This document shows positions 1 to 11,960 of a stretch of DNA of 64,000 nt, in pieces (within the stretch, counting starts at the first letter, position 1; each line of letters opens with the position of its first letter). Position numbers and translations under genes: made by a program. The stretch lies in NCBI RefSeq assembly GCF_021869535.1, contig NW_026262679.1, positions 87,107,143 through 87,171,142 of the forward strand, written 5' to 3'. The notes beneath the pieces were generated by a model. The model ran no database searches, had not been told where the DNA came from, and saw nothing but the letters and a program-made list of their open reading frames with translations. This DNA comes from Mytilus californianus. Lineage: Eukaryota; Mollusca; Bivalvia; Mytilida; Mytilidae.

Positions 1-2052
1 TGTCCAATAAGGCACTTTGAGTTTATAATTTCAAAGGAAATTAGTAGATATTGTATCTCAAAACATTTTAAGTCACTCTCGGAGACAAATGAAAGTTGCA
101 TAAGTTTTAGATTTGAAAATTTTCTTTAGCCGAAGGGTTTTTTAATGGAATAAATAAAATTAGTTGATGCCTCAGATTTACGCCTTTTAGTCGGAAATTC
201 AATTTAATTGATAAAACTGATTAATTATTTGAGATATTGTCTGTATGAAACACATTATTTGCATATCGAACAATCGTGGGTGTTCATTTATTAGCCCACA
301 TAACCATACAGTGAACGCCCCCGCAATTGTAGCTTACCCATATACAAGAAATATTTATCTAACTATAGATTCTACATAGAAATAAAAGCAGATGTAGCCT
401 TTGTTCCGGCCGCCTACACCTTTAAATTGATCTTTTATTCTATAAAAAAAAACTGAAGACAATTTTTGATTTTGATTTTTAATTTTAGTAACGCTTTATA
501 TTACAATATTTTACTTCGAGCTGTTAATAGTTCTTTTAAACCTAAAAGTGGTATCAATCGATACGTTTTTAAACAAATGACAGTTAAAAGATATAGATGC
601 TGTTAAAAATGTGTCATATTCCACAGGAATGTTAGAATTTAATGTGGTAAATATTGGGTGTCAGGATTTGGGATAATAGCATATTAACAAAAGAAGTATC
701 ATCTTTGAGAAGAAAGTTACCTGTAAGCTTCCAGATATTATGCAGGATAGCCTTAACCCTTTATGATAAGAAGTATCTTCTAAGCTGTTTTCATTTGATT
801 GTTACATAAAAAATGGCACCATGACATTCAAAAGACTTAATCTTCAAAACCGTTTCCTTTAAATCGTTTTACAACTTTAATAACATATTTACAATTTTGA
901 AGCAAAAAAAAAGATAACCAATAAAAACGTAAAATAAAATACAAAACAAACAAACAAACAAATAAAGCAAAAACTTGGTATGGTTGTTGTTGCTCTTGTG
1001 TGTATAATAAAACATTCAGATTTGTCAAATTAACCAGCTATAATATTCTTGAGGTTATGTTGACCTTGAATTCATGTTTTTATTCGACAGACATTGGATG
1101 ATAATTAGTACGCCAAAATCTGGTACCTTTGAAAATGCAAGCATGATATCATAAGAATAATGTTTGTTAGTTTGAATAAAAATTCATACAAACAAAAAAC
1201 ACTACACAGATAACGAGAGATCAAGCTACACGAACCGTACCAATATCCGGGGGGTAAGCACAGTTGCCTAAAAAACATAAACAGAGGCGGAATATACCAA
1301 GGGGACATTCAAAACTTATACGTCGAAGAGAAACAAATAACACTATGGCCAAAACCTGTTTCTACTTCATCAGTAAAACCCGTCGTTTCACTTATATTAA
1401 ACTCAGAAATTTTGTTCAGAAATAATGCAGTGACTGTAAATAATTTACATCGAGTTGTAAGCATTGCATGTCCGTATCGCAAACGCAAATTAAAGTAGAA
1501 GATGAAACGTAGTTTTATTTCAAATATAAACCACTTAAATAAATGGTAGAAAAGGTAAGTTTAAAACTCATAAGAGAAAAAAAAATTATAAGAATCTTCA
1601 CAATACCAAAATCTTTTTAGGGTTTGGCACTAAGAAAATGGAAAAAGATTTATTTTACCAAATGGCATACCTTTATGATGAACTGACGTTTGTCAAAAGA
1701 AGGACTTTGTTCCGAATGGAATTCTACGTTCCTAAACTGAAGTTACAAATGCTATGTCAGCAAGTACGATGTAAAGAGATTCTGTTTGGTTTTTTTTCTG
1801 ACCATTTCCAGAATAGCTCTTGTCTTATATGCACAGATTTTGAAACAACCGTAATCCTTCCATTTATAGATTTATTCAATTTTAAAAACATGACATTTCG
1901 CATTTTGTTTTGTTTACATTACACTTTAGAAGCATATATATATGATATCATTTTTGGAAACACGCGATTAAAATCAAATAGAGTTATTTTGGGCCTAATA
2001 TTAAAAACGTCTGCAATTAATAAAAAAAAAAATAATAATAACAAAATGATCG
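1..2052. other. Intergenic, no supported gene
   Basis: AT-rich sequence with homopolymer runs. Open frames here are short, AT-driven and lack splice or homology support. No RNA gene was recognised. Confidence 0.5.
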
Positions 2053-2170
2053 ATGATTTAAATTATGGGAAATGTTCTTTTAGTACTAATCAAAATGAAA
2101 ATTAAGAGATGCTATGATTTAAATTATGAAGAATGTTCTTTTAGTGCCTATTAACATGAAAATTAAGAGA
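2053..2170 (+). repeat. 61-bp tandem duplication (two copies)
   Basis: A unit starting atgatttaaattatg and ending aaattaagagatg occurs at about 2053 and again at about 2114 with a few substitutions. It overlaps the end of a 155-codon open frame that I do not accept as a gene. Confidence 0.75.
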
Positions 2171-3180
2171 TGTTAACAACGATTGCAAAATATAATTAGT
2201 AGCCATATTTAAATATTCTAAAGTTGTACTCACTTTAAATTGTTTCGCTTATCACATACTCTATCTACTGACGATAAGTTTTTAAAATAGTTTAGAAATT
2301 CCAATTATTTTCCCATTATGAACGATGTAGCAAGCATGTTCTAAAGTTGTTTTAATCATTAACAGTCAGAAATTGGTTTTTGAACGTAGCATCAATATTT
2401 ATAGGAATTGGGCTTCATTACGTACCAACGCCTAACACCAATGAGAAACGCTGGACCGTATACGTTAAATGGCGGTCGATGCTTCCCTATTAATAAATGC
2501 ATTAAGTTTGTCCTTCTTGTCAATAGATGTTTTGATTTGATTTCAGTAATGGCTATTCATTATAAGAATCGAGTTTAAATCTCAAACCCATTTCTGCTAT
2601 AGTATCATTACAGCAAAACTTGAAAAGAGAGCAAATAGAAAAAGTAGATAACTAAACAATTATACATTTTACCAGATTATAATTTGTCATTTTTGTCATT
2701 TGTTGTTGTTATTTATGATATTTGTTTTAGAATTATGTATTTATTTCCCTCTTCGATTTTTTACAAATTCGATGGCGTTAAAAGAGGATATTTAGTCACG
2801 AATGCAACATGAGTCGAAACTTTGAAATTGAAATTCCTTCCAAAACAGATTTGTTACATAGTCAAAAATAAACCCCCACATAGTTACGAAAAGATGAATC
2901 ATATGGCGTGTATTATTTCGTCACAAGACCACGATGAACAATTATTAATTATATATACATGTGTATGCCCAAATTTGGCTTTTCTAACAGATTTTACATT
3001 TTGAATGTATGTTTTATGTTTTTTTATTTCATATTCATAAAAGATTGAAAGATTATAATTATATGTGATATATAATACCTATTTACACACTAAAGAGACT
3101 AAACACGACATTTTGATAAATATCAATCAAAGAGCCGGATATAAAAACTTTAATCTTTAAATGAAAGATCTTTCACATCT

Positions 3181-3340
3181 GTGCAATTGTCTTAATGGTC
3201 TTATTTGGTAATTGGTACAGATCTTTTCTACATGCACTGTCTTACTGGTCTTATTTGGTAATTGGTACAGATCTTTTCTAACTGCACTGTCTTATTGGTC
3301 TTATTTGGTAATTGGTACCGATATTTACCACGTCCAATTG
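3181..3340 (+). repeat. 50-bp tandem repeat, three copies
   Basis: A unit containing ggtcttatttggtaattgg recurs at exact 50-base spacing (about 3191, 3241 and 3291). Copies 1 and 2 are nearly identical; the third diverges at its end. Confidence 0.85.
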
Positions 3341-3345
3341 TATGT

Positions 3346-5028
3346 GACATAACTATGATTATAAATGAAAGATATAAGAACGATTTTAAATAATTGAAAT
3401 TGGACTATGTAATTTAACAGTATAATGTAGATTTAGAAAAAGTACGATCAAAATAGTGTAAAACTAATAATATCAACAAAAACAACTTATTCAGTCCGAA
3501 CATGGAAATTACAAGCGGTTTTAGATTTTATACTGGGAAAAAAAAATGAACATAAATTGAAATTCGGGATACTTGACGTGACGGTTTTTTGTTTTTCAGC
3601 AGACGTAGAGTTTAGTAAGTTTTCTTGTTACATCTGATGCAACTCAGAAATGTTTTCTTTTCTTATTAAATTGAATAAGCATTCTTGAATTTATATATGA
3701 AAAATTCAATCTGATTACAGACATAAAAATAAGTTTTATTTAACTACAAGAGACAATTGCGTGATATTTGCTGTTTGAACGTCTGCTGCTTAAGTTGTTG
3801 AATGCTCAATCTAATTCGGCTCCCCACGTGACTTCCGGTTTCAGTAATATTCTTTTAATACAAATTAATTTAAGATCCTTTACAGTCAATTGCAAACGCT
3901 GATTCTTGTTTGGTTTTAAAGAAAACTGTTTAGGATAAAGGATAGTTTTGCAATAATAAGTTAAATGATGTATTCATATTAATATGTTATTAGTTGAATT
4001 CAAGTGGTTCGATTTGATCACTAAATGAGAACGCTTTGGTTGGTACATTGCTTACATAACATGACGATATCGAATTTGAAATCGATTTTTCGTTCTTCTT
4101 TTTCCATTGTACATTTACGAGGTGTGTAACATGTGCGTTATATATTATACTATTTCAGCTTTGTTTTTGAAGCTCGAGATTTCTTGAACCTATTATATAC
4201 ATGAACTTTGTGTACGTGCTGTTCATGTATTACTATTCTATTCTGATAGCATTATGGTCCTTTGTTGTCTTCTTCTTTGTTCTTTGTTCTTTTTTCTGGT
4301 TTAAGTATTGTTTGTTACAGTGGGTGAGATTTTTATTGACACCTTAGCATCTTCCCATTATAGATAAAGTAACAGTGCTATAGTGACAATTTTCCATCAA
4401 TATGATGTTGTTAGGGGAAATAACTCTTTTTCATCGACAGCTTTTGTGTTGTCTTTTTTTTTATACCAAAGACAAAAATTTTTAAAACCATTAATCTATA
4501 TTTTTGCTCCTTGATTGATCGACCATATCAATTCTTATTTTTTTTTTTGTATCTATTGCAGAGAGAACTGTTTACATTACGTTTTTTAAACTTCCATTTA
4601 ACCCCGCTGTAAACGTTTCACTAATTAAAAGAAGACCCTAATACATTACGGAGAGGTCTACTTTACCAACATAGTCAATCAGTTTTAGATTCTTAAAAAA
4701 AGGATCAAGGTTTTTCAGAATGTCATAAGTCATAATAACTAAAATTTTATAATATTACTGAATTATTAGATTTTTTACGCTCTGTACCAACATTCCTCAT
4801 TCTGATCTAAACATTCGTTCATATACTGTATGCTCTCAAAGTTTGTTGAGGAAACTTTTATTTGTTAAGAACCATACTGATTCCAATAACAGATGGGCAG
4901 AAGCGTAATAACTATAAAATAACTTAATTACATATAATTCTTTTAATGAGTGTATTTGTTTTAGTTGATTTTGATTTTTTTTTTTTGTATTTTAAATCAA
5001 TATATAATAATCTTAAATACAAAAAAAA
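3346..5028. other. Intergenic, nothing recognised
   Basis: AT-rich sequence with poly-T runs. No gene, RNA or structured repeat was identified. Confidence 0.4.
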
Positions 5029-5735
5029 TAAGATGTGGTATGATTGCCAATGAGACAACTTTCCACCAACAGACCAAAAAGGACATAGAATTTTGCAACT
5101 CTATGTCACCGTATGGCCTTCAACAATGATCAAAACGCACACTGCATAGCAAGTTTTAAAGACCCCGACAAGACAAATGTAAAACACTTCAAACGAGAAA
5201 ACTAACGGCCTGATTTATGTACAAAACAATAAACGAAACAATTATGATATACATAAAAAAAACGACAACTGTTGAATTACAGGCTCCTGACTCCTGACAG
5301 GCACATACAGAATATTGGGAAGGAGAGTTAACAAATTTCCGGGCGCCCAACCCTCCCCTTACCTGGGACAGTGGTGAAACATCACAACATAAGAACAAAC
5401 TATAAAAATCGGTTGAAAAAGGCTGGGCTCATCAGATCGACACAAAGCAAACAAACAAATACAAAAAAGAAGATTTAAGACACAAAGTACCGATCTGAGA
5501 GTACTCGCAGTTACTGAAAAAGATCGTTTAAAGCCAATAACAAATAAGGAACAAATCATGCATTCAAGACTTAAATATCAATCAGTACACACCCAGTTAG
5601 TGAAAAGACGTCATAATCAGTGAGAGAGAAAACATTATTCTGTGCAGTGCAATGCCAAAATATTAGTATCGACAGCGTGTAGGACCGTGAAAGTTTATAG
5701 CTGTATGGCAACAATATTTAATTATGTTTTAATTT
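5029..5735 (+). repeat. Dispersed repeat family R1, long copy
   Basis: Begins with agatgtggtatgattgcc and the family core tgccaatgagacaac, followed by the ccgtatggccttcaacaatg block and a long tail. The tail (about 5490-5630, with agtactcgcagtta and tcagtacacac) is shared with the copy at 19412-19690. Related copies occur at 8836, 10435, 19412, 20218 (-), 28541, 30838 (-), 31813 (-), 36255 (-), 48660 and 50745. I recognise it as a common mussel repeat from memory. Its class is unknown: no terminal inverted repeats or coding capacity were seen. Confidence 0.75.
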
Positions 5736-7440
5736 TTTTATAACAAAATCAATGTTTGGACCGATAAAATACAATATGAAAAGATCTTATTACAGCTGAG
5801 TGTTAAATTGATAACCTTTTCGAATAAATTTGACTTGAAATTACAAAAACAAACATGTATAGAAATATAAAGATGTGAGATACTTTAAACATAATATGAA
5901 AAAAGCCGTCTGAAATAATGACCATGCGCATGACATAAAAAATAGAAAATGAAGAACAAGTAATCATTGCTGCATTCTGCAATTACATTTTCACCTGTTA
6001 CCTTGACAGGGTATATGTACCCATATACCCTGTAAAAAAAATCAGAACTGTCATTAATATTGAAATCAGGACACTTCAGTATAATATCATTGTTATTCGA
6101 GCTTCACAAGAGATATGTGCTCATATTCCCTGTCAGTGCTCTATATTCCCTTCGCAAGACGGTCCAGGAGATATAAAACACTGACAGAGACTATGAGCCC
6201 ATATCTCCTGTGAAGATACCGAATAACATGTACTAGTATCCTAAGGTTGTGTTACTTTTTTATGCTTAATTTCCCGAATAAATAACTGTAGACACCATTT
6301 AAAAAAAGCAACGAAATGGCTTATTTTCATTTAGAAAAAATAGAATTTTTAATTATAATTCAGTCGGTTTTCTACGTCTTGTGAGCTATGTACACGACGA
6401 TCTTTTCTTGTGCGACAAGACCTGCTTACCTTTCAAAGCACCACTCTGTTGCTTTATTCTATCTTTTGTTTTTATTTAATATTTTCGAAACTAGTATGTG
6501 TCTTTTTCGGCCAATTTCAATAACTTGTGAAATGTTAATATCAAAAATGTGTTAAATGCATAAAATATACCTCGTTCCATTTCTGGCATTTAACTATTCA
6601 CTATAAAACAATGTTCTAGACAAATACAATAATAATATAATAATTCTGTTTTAAATGGAATCATCAATATTATCTCGAGCATTAGCAAAACACAATATTG
6701 AGACAAAGCTCCTGGTACCAATGACATATGGCAATAACCATCCAACAATAGGTATTGATTCCGTAATATTACATTCCACTTAACACTAAACCCTTGTCTA
6801 AACACGATCTAATACAAATCAGACACGTCTATGATATAACTAAAACCATTACAAATAAAGAATTTCCTACAGTTTTGTTGAGCACAATAAAAACAAATTC
6901 GTATGACATATCTCAACATGTACTCCGTTTACATACCGTACTCGTGTAACCGACCCGATCATCTGTGATATAACACGGCGGATACGATTGCGCACCGCTG
7001 TATACTACTCCTTGAAGAGCTGACCAAGCAGTCAGTAAGCATTTCAATTTCCACTGGTTGGCACCTTGTTGAATTTAATTTTTTTTCTGGGTAGCCTTTT
7101 GATAAATCTTTTTCCATTATTATGTAGCTCCAAGATCTGTAAAGTGAAAATTGGATAAATGTCCATGACACTTCCCTGAACCATTTAAAAAAGAAAATTT
7201 TTAAAAACATATTACAATTTATAAATGTGATCGTTTGACTTTTTCTTTTAATATTAATGCTAAAAAAAAATTTCTTGCCAATTTCAACTGTCACACATTT
7301 AAGGCATGATATGAAGGTAAAGTTCACTAAATTTAAAAAAAAAATCATCAACGTATTACGATGGTAGTGTCCTTAATAGTATATCTCATGTTTATTGAGA
7401 AATACCTTCTTGACTGGAGAATCATTCCTACCAAAAATAA
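5736..7440. other. Intergenic with one foldback
   Basis: Apart from the palindrome at 6098-6216, nothing recognisable was seen. Open frames on the minus strand (for example 6959-7351) look like chance AT-rich frames. Confidence 0.4.
6098..6216. repeat. Imperfect palindrome, about 50-bp arms
   Basis: The left arm starts cttcacaagagatatgtgct and the right arm ends agcccatatctcctgtgaag. The arms are roughly reverse complementary around a short centre near ttcgcaagacggtccagg, so the strand can fold into a long imperfect hairpin. It could be a small foldback element. Confidence 0.7.
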
Positions 7441-7450
7441 AAGCAGAAAA

Positions 7451-8214
7451 ATGTATTTGCTTCTGGTAGTGACGAGCTTTCCAGTAGTTTTTCAAATGTA
7501 CTTTGAATGGTTGAACATTGTTCTAGTCAAATGAAGGACTGCTATGAGGATTCGGATTGTAAAAATGCAATGGTGTGTATTAATGGTTGTGGAACGTCGA
7601 ACCAGACTTGTGAACTCAATTGCTTTTATTCTTACGAAAATGAAATATTTGACAATTTCATGAAATGCATTGTGACGGATTATAAATGCTTGGAAATTCT
7701 ACCTTTAAATACTCATGTCTCGACCAACGAATATAGAGACAACGTTTGAAATGGAAAAGTCTAATAGGAAGATGGATTATTTTTATGTGAGAAAAAAACA
7801 ACATATATATGATTTTTTTAACTGCCAGAACACAACATTTATACAACCACATGCAGGATTATTTTCTGTGGTAGAACACTTCGACGTGAACACGATAGAC
7901 GGAACTATCAAACACCGAACTACATTTGCTCGACTGAACAGTGGAATGTAACGACATCAGGAATTTTTAAATATAACAGTATACAGATGGGACTCGAAAC
8001 ACATTCTGAGTTGAGTGTGTTGGAAGATAGAACTGAATACATATTTTCATACTACTGTGGTTCTCTATCTTCAAATTATTTCTATGAAAGATCTGTTGTG
8101 TATTCAAAGTCAGTAACAATTTCAAATGACACCTTATCAAAGCTTAAAAAAGTCGCAACCAACGCTGGACTTGATTTAAACACATTCTGCAAACCGTCAT
8201 ATAACAGTTGTTAG
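7451..8214 (+). pseudogene. Broken VDE-like gene (Cys-rich + lipocalin type)
   Basis: This stretch is collinear with the intact gene at 11169-11960 but needs at least three frame changes to read through. A signal-peptide-like start at 7451 runs into the wrong frame. The cysteine-rich domain is open from 7507 to about 7700. The lipocalin part continues in another frame (about 7715-7930) and then in a third (about 7935-8214), ending in a normal stop. The conserved lipocalin tryptophans are also lost: the G-T-W-Y and E-W-R-I positions are replaced. An AATAAA lies 52 bases past the stop (8266-8271). The cysteine-rich part is still very similar to the intact gene, which suggests fairly recent decay. 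A fragmented functional gene with hidden introns is less likely, because the intact paralogue has none. Confidence 0.85.
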
Positions 8215-8265
8215 AAGTGTATCATGTTGTTTCGTTTTATATATATATATCTATATGTAACAAAG

Positions 8266-8271
8266 AATAAA
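8266..8271 (+). terminator. Poly(A) signal AATAAA of the VDE pseudogene
   Basis: AATAAA lies 52 bases after the terminal stop of the broken copy, the expected distance range for a cleavage signal. Confidence 0.5.
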
Positions 8272-8741
8272 TATTGGTACTGATGATTTTGAGGGTAAAA
8301 AAAGTTTCAAATCTCAAATGTCTAGGTACATATAAACATTGGTAATTGCATTTTAAACATGAGTGAAACCAGGTGTACCGACAGTAAGCATTTAAATTAC
8401 TCATATAAGCAACGTCAAAAACTCTTTATTATCATATCGCATGCCAATTACGAGTACACATTTTTAATGCACCAAAACACAAGTAAGGCCATGGCTATCA
8501 ATGATTTAAATGGTCGATGATACAAGTCAAAGGTTAAATACTGACCAAAGAAACTCGTGTGTGCTTTTTCTTTGATTGAATCTAAATTATATTTCATTAT
8601 AAGGAATTAGTGGGAGGAGAAGAAAAAGAAGTGGGACGTTTGTCTTCCTGTTGATAGCCTTCATGTGTACTTACTGTGTTTGCAACAAAAATCATGCAAC
8701 TACAGATGGCTAGAACCAAGCACTCAAAATTCGACGTACAC

Positions 8742-8882
8742 TCATGTTGATTCTATATATAATTGTGTTTTTAGAAACGAATAGCGTAACCGTCGGTCTT
8801 CCAATTCATTTTTTTCTTGCATTTAATATTAAATAAGGAGATGTCGTATGGTTGCCAATGAGACGACTATCTATCAGAGAAA
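8742..8882 (+). repeat. Duplicated block, copy 1 (with R1 start)
   Basis: About 140 bases starting catgttgattctatatataa and ending in the R1 core (gagacgactatctatcagaga) recur at 10342-10485 with roughly 90% identity by eye. The block lies between the broken and intact VDE-like genes. Confidence 0.85.
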
Positions 8883-10341
8883 TATTCTTCTTTTTACTTT
8901 TATTTCATCTCACTGTCGTTATTGAACACCCAACTTCTTCCAAACTATTGTTTCTCGTAATTCACAAACACATGTTTAGGCCTATTTGATTATAACATCT
9001 TGTTTTTAAACTAAATTCTCGGTCACATTTGGCACAGCAAATGCAAATACGTCTTTGCCTTCTTGCATGGTCTGGTTCAAGCTATTCGCATCAACTTTTT
9101 GCAATTACATTCATTGGTCACTTTTGGCATATTCTAACAAAATTATCACTCTTTACTTGGCTGCTGGTCAGCAACAACATCGCTGCCGTTTGGCTTTTTC
9201 TCTTTTTCCAGCTTTTGGTGGCAGGTTTTATTTCAATACCAATACCATTTTCTTAGGCTATATGTTTGGTAAATTTATCATTTATTTATCCATTAATCTA
9301 TTCTATATTTTAACACCTGTCAAAACATTTTTTATATTAACCTTTGTTTTACAAAATAAACTTTTTTCACTTTAATTTAAGTAAATTTTATATTTTTTTT
9401 TAATTTTTATTATTTAATTTCGTCAAAATATTTATACATTTTTTTTCTGAACTAACATTCCTTAAGGTTAAAATAAATTATGGCAATTGCCAAAAAACAG
9501 GGTAAGACAGGGACGAACGTGCGAGACCCTCACGGGTAGTCAAGGTCGTTAAACATTCCCGTAGTAGTCGTAGCAGATTAGGGTTTGCAGTAGCGATTTA
9601 TATTTCAGATCCATGTAAATAAATGTCGCTATAAATTAACAAAAAGTTGTGTTTAAAAATCCGAGAACTATTTCAATTTCATTGAATAGTGTTCACTCCC
9701 CAAAAATTCTTTATGGGTTACAGTTTAACTGAAATGTATAGCATATTGCCTCCTATTCTAAGCCGATTGAACATGTAGATACAGAAGTGTAATGGAAACA
9801 AGGAAATTCGTACATGCTGACAGAGAAGAAATGAATAACTTTATAAAAACAACTGTTTTGAAAACTATTATGAACTCCTTCCTCCAAACAATAGAAAACA
9901 TAAATTTACATTTTGTAAAACTATTTTTAATTAGAATCAGTAGGCGTGGAAATAAAATGCAATAACAAGTAAGATCAAATTAAATGCACTGGTCTGCATT
10001 CCTCTCATTTTCTGTTTTTCCTATAACAAGCGGTCACTGAGAGTAAAGGGAAGTGCAATAACATCCAAAGCGTCACTTTGTATTGCAGTAATTAACTCAT
10101 TCTATTAAGATCAAATGAAAATCTCCATTCATGTTTTTTTAGAACTAAAATGATTATACAATGTGGCATAACTCAATAGGACTAAAATAACTCGATAATA
10201 ACTTTCTAACGAAAATGTCAAGCAGCTTATGAAAATTAGTTGAGTAAAATAGAAAAAATGAACATCGAACATTTCGCTAAATTTTAGAATGTAAAGGATT
10301 AAAAATCTTATAAAAAAATTGACGATAAAATATTGCTATTT
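8883..10341. other. Intergenic, nothing recognised
   Basis: AT-rich. Two overlapping open frames at 9029-9375 have no recognisable domain and are treated as chance. Confidence 0.4.
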
Positions 10342-10640
10342 TCATGTTGATTCTATATATAATAGTGTTTTTAGAAACGAATAGCGTAACCGCCAGTCTT
10401 CCAATTCCTTTTTTTTTTGCATTTAATATCAAATAGGGAGATGTCGTATGGTAGCCAATGAGACGACTATCTATCAGAGATCAAGAAGAGACATAGCTGT
10501 TTACAACTATAGGTCACCTTAACACCTTTAACAGACCCATATCGCATAGTAGTCTATAAAAGGCCCCGAAATGACAGGATGTAAAACAATTCAAACAAAA
10601 ACGAAAAACAACCAAATATGCTTGTCTCAATTCAATGGGC
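10342..10640 (+). repeat. Duplicated block copy 2 continuing into an R1 copy
   Basis: Positions 10342-10485 repeat 8742-8882. The R1 sequence then continues (about 10435-10640) with the ataggtcacctt, ctataaaaggccccgaaatg and gtaaaacaattcaaac blocks also present at 48660-48840. Confidence 0.85.
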
Positions 10641-11168
10641 ATATCAGTGGTTGACTTATATAATATATTTTTGTTTTTTACTTTTTTTGTCGTTTTTGTT
10701 ATTTAGAAAATTCGATGTTGCTGGTAGTTCTTTGATTATATCCTTTTCACATTTTTGTTAGCCTCGGAGCGATAAGTAAGATATTAACAAAGTGTATACA
10801 GACATCCGTTTAGTGTGGAATATCTCTAAATGCTTTCGGCTATATTTCAGTCGTGGCTTCGATCTCTTGACGACTACCTCTTGAAATCTTGATTTAAACT
10901 ATTGAAATTTCAACTAGTTCGTTATTTTTGTTATTTTACTTTTTTTCAAAGCATATTCAAATCACCTCAAACAAATATTCTTTTTCTAGAGAGCGTACCT
11001 AAGTACAGGTTAAAGTGTCCTTTATCTTTAAGTAACGTTTGTAAGTGTTGGTCACTACATGTGAGGCTATCTTGCCACAGTTATTTAATACTATCAATAC
11101 CAGGTTGATTTGTTTAAGTCAGTCTTTATATTTGCCAACACAAAGATCGTAACATCCTTCTGCTAAAG

Positions 11169-11960
11169 ATGTTTGGAATATTTATGTATTTTCTCGGACT
11201 TGCAGTAATACCTGTACTCCACGCAGCAATTCCAAATGTATTTTGCATGGTCGAACATTGTTCTAGTCAAATGAAGGAATGCTATGAGGATTCGGATTGT
11301 AAAAATGCAATGTTGTGTATAACTGGTTGTGGAACGAATCAGACCTGCGAGTTTGATTGTCTTTATTCCTACGAAAACGATATATTTGACAATTTCATGA
11401 AATGTATCGTTACAGATTACAAATGTATGACCATTCCACCCCCTAATCCACCTGTCACGTGTCATCGTCCGACTAAAATAGCAACATCATTTGACATCGA
11501 AAGCATAAAAGGAACTTGGTATATAGTTCGAGGAAAAAACCCTATATATGATTGTTTTAACTGTCAGAACACAACTTTTGTTCGTGCGCAGCAGGGACTA
11601 TTCTCCGCGGTAGAACATTTTGACGTTAACGCAATAGACGGAACTATTAAACACAGAACAGTTGTCGATACTGTTACACAATGGAATGCAACTGTCCCTG
11701 GAATCCTCAAATACAGCAGCATTCAGATGGGGCACAAGACTACATCCGAGTGGAGAATTCTAGATTTTGCAGAGGATTATATATTTACTTATTATTGTGG
11801 TTCTATATCTGCTGATTATTTCTTTGAAGGATCTGTTGTGTATTCAAAATCAACAACGTTATCTAGTAGTATCATAGCCAGATTACAAAGTGTTGCAACC
11901 GATGCTGGGCTCGATTTTAGCAGTTACTGTCAGCCTACTTATAACAATTGTAATATCTGA
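11169..11960 (+). CDS. Secreted violaxanthin de-epoxidase-like protein (Cys-rich + lipocalin domains)
   Basis: An uninterrupted 263-residue frame. Residues 1-20 form a hydrophobic signal peptide. Residues 31-86 are a cysteine-rich domain with spacing C-x6-C-x5-C-x5-C-x3-C-x5-C-x3-C-x14-C-x6-C; plant VDE, from memory, has the same spacing except for one longer interval. Residues about 98-260 are a VDE-type lipocalin domain: GTWYIVRG at 115-122, NPIYDCFNCQ at 124-133, EWRILDF at 194-200, EDYIFTYYCG at 202-211 and GSVVYS at 221-226. Asp128 and Asp203 match the two acidic residues tied to catalysis in plant VDE. The glutamate-rich C-terminal domain of plant VDE is absent. In plants the enzyme removes epoxide groups from violaxanthin in the acidic thylakoid lumen, using ascorbate. 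This protein should be secreted or lumenal, and an NTT sequon (134-136) fits that. The substrate is unknown; dietary epoxy-carotenoids or simple ligand binding are inferences. No intron is seen within the frame. Confidence 0.88.
   Translation: MFGIFMYFLGLAVIPVLHAAIPNVFCMVEHCSSQMKECYEDSDCKNAMLCITGCGTNQTCEFDCLYSYENDIFDNFMKCIVTDYKCMTIPPPNPPVTCHRPTKIATSFDIESIKGTWYIVRGKNPIYDCFNCQNTTFVRAQQGLFSAVEHFDVNAIDGTIKHRTVVDTVTQWNATVPGILKYSSIQMGHKTTSEWRILDFAEDYIFTYYCGSISADYFFEGSVVYSKSTTLSSSIIARLQSVATDAGLDFSSYCQPTYNNCNI

Noticed and set aside
1638..2105. 155-codon open frame on the plus strand
   Set aside because: It has no recognisable domain, shows low-complexity Lys/Asn ends, overlaps a tandem duplication and has AT-driven composition. 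A chance frame is more likely.
9580..9620. gtttgcagtagcg shared with the VDE-like gene at 28648
   Set aside because: The match is only about 13 bases and the neighbouring sequence does not follow the gene; treated as coincidence.
11169..11960. Algal contamination as source of the VDE-like gene
   Set aside because: Several diverged paralogues, a pseudogene and mussel-type repeats sit in the same contiguous sequence as an animal RPB2 gene, and the coding composition matches the surroundings.
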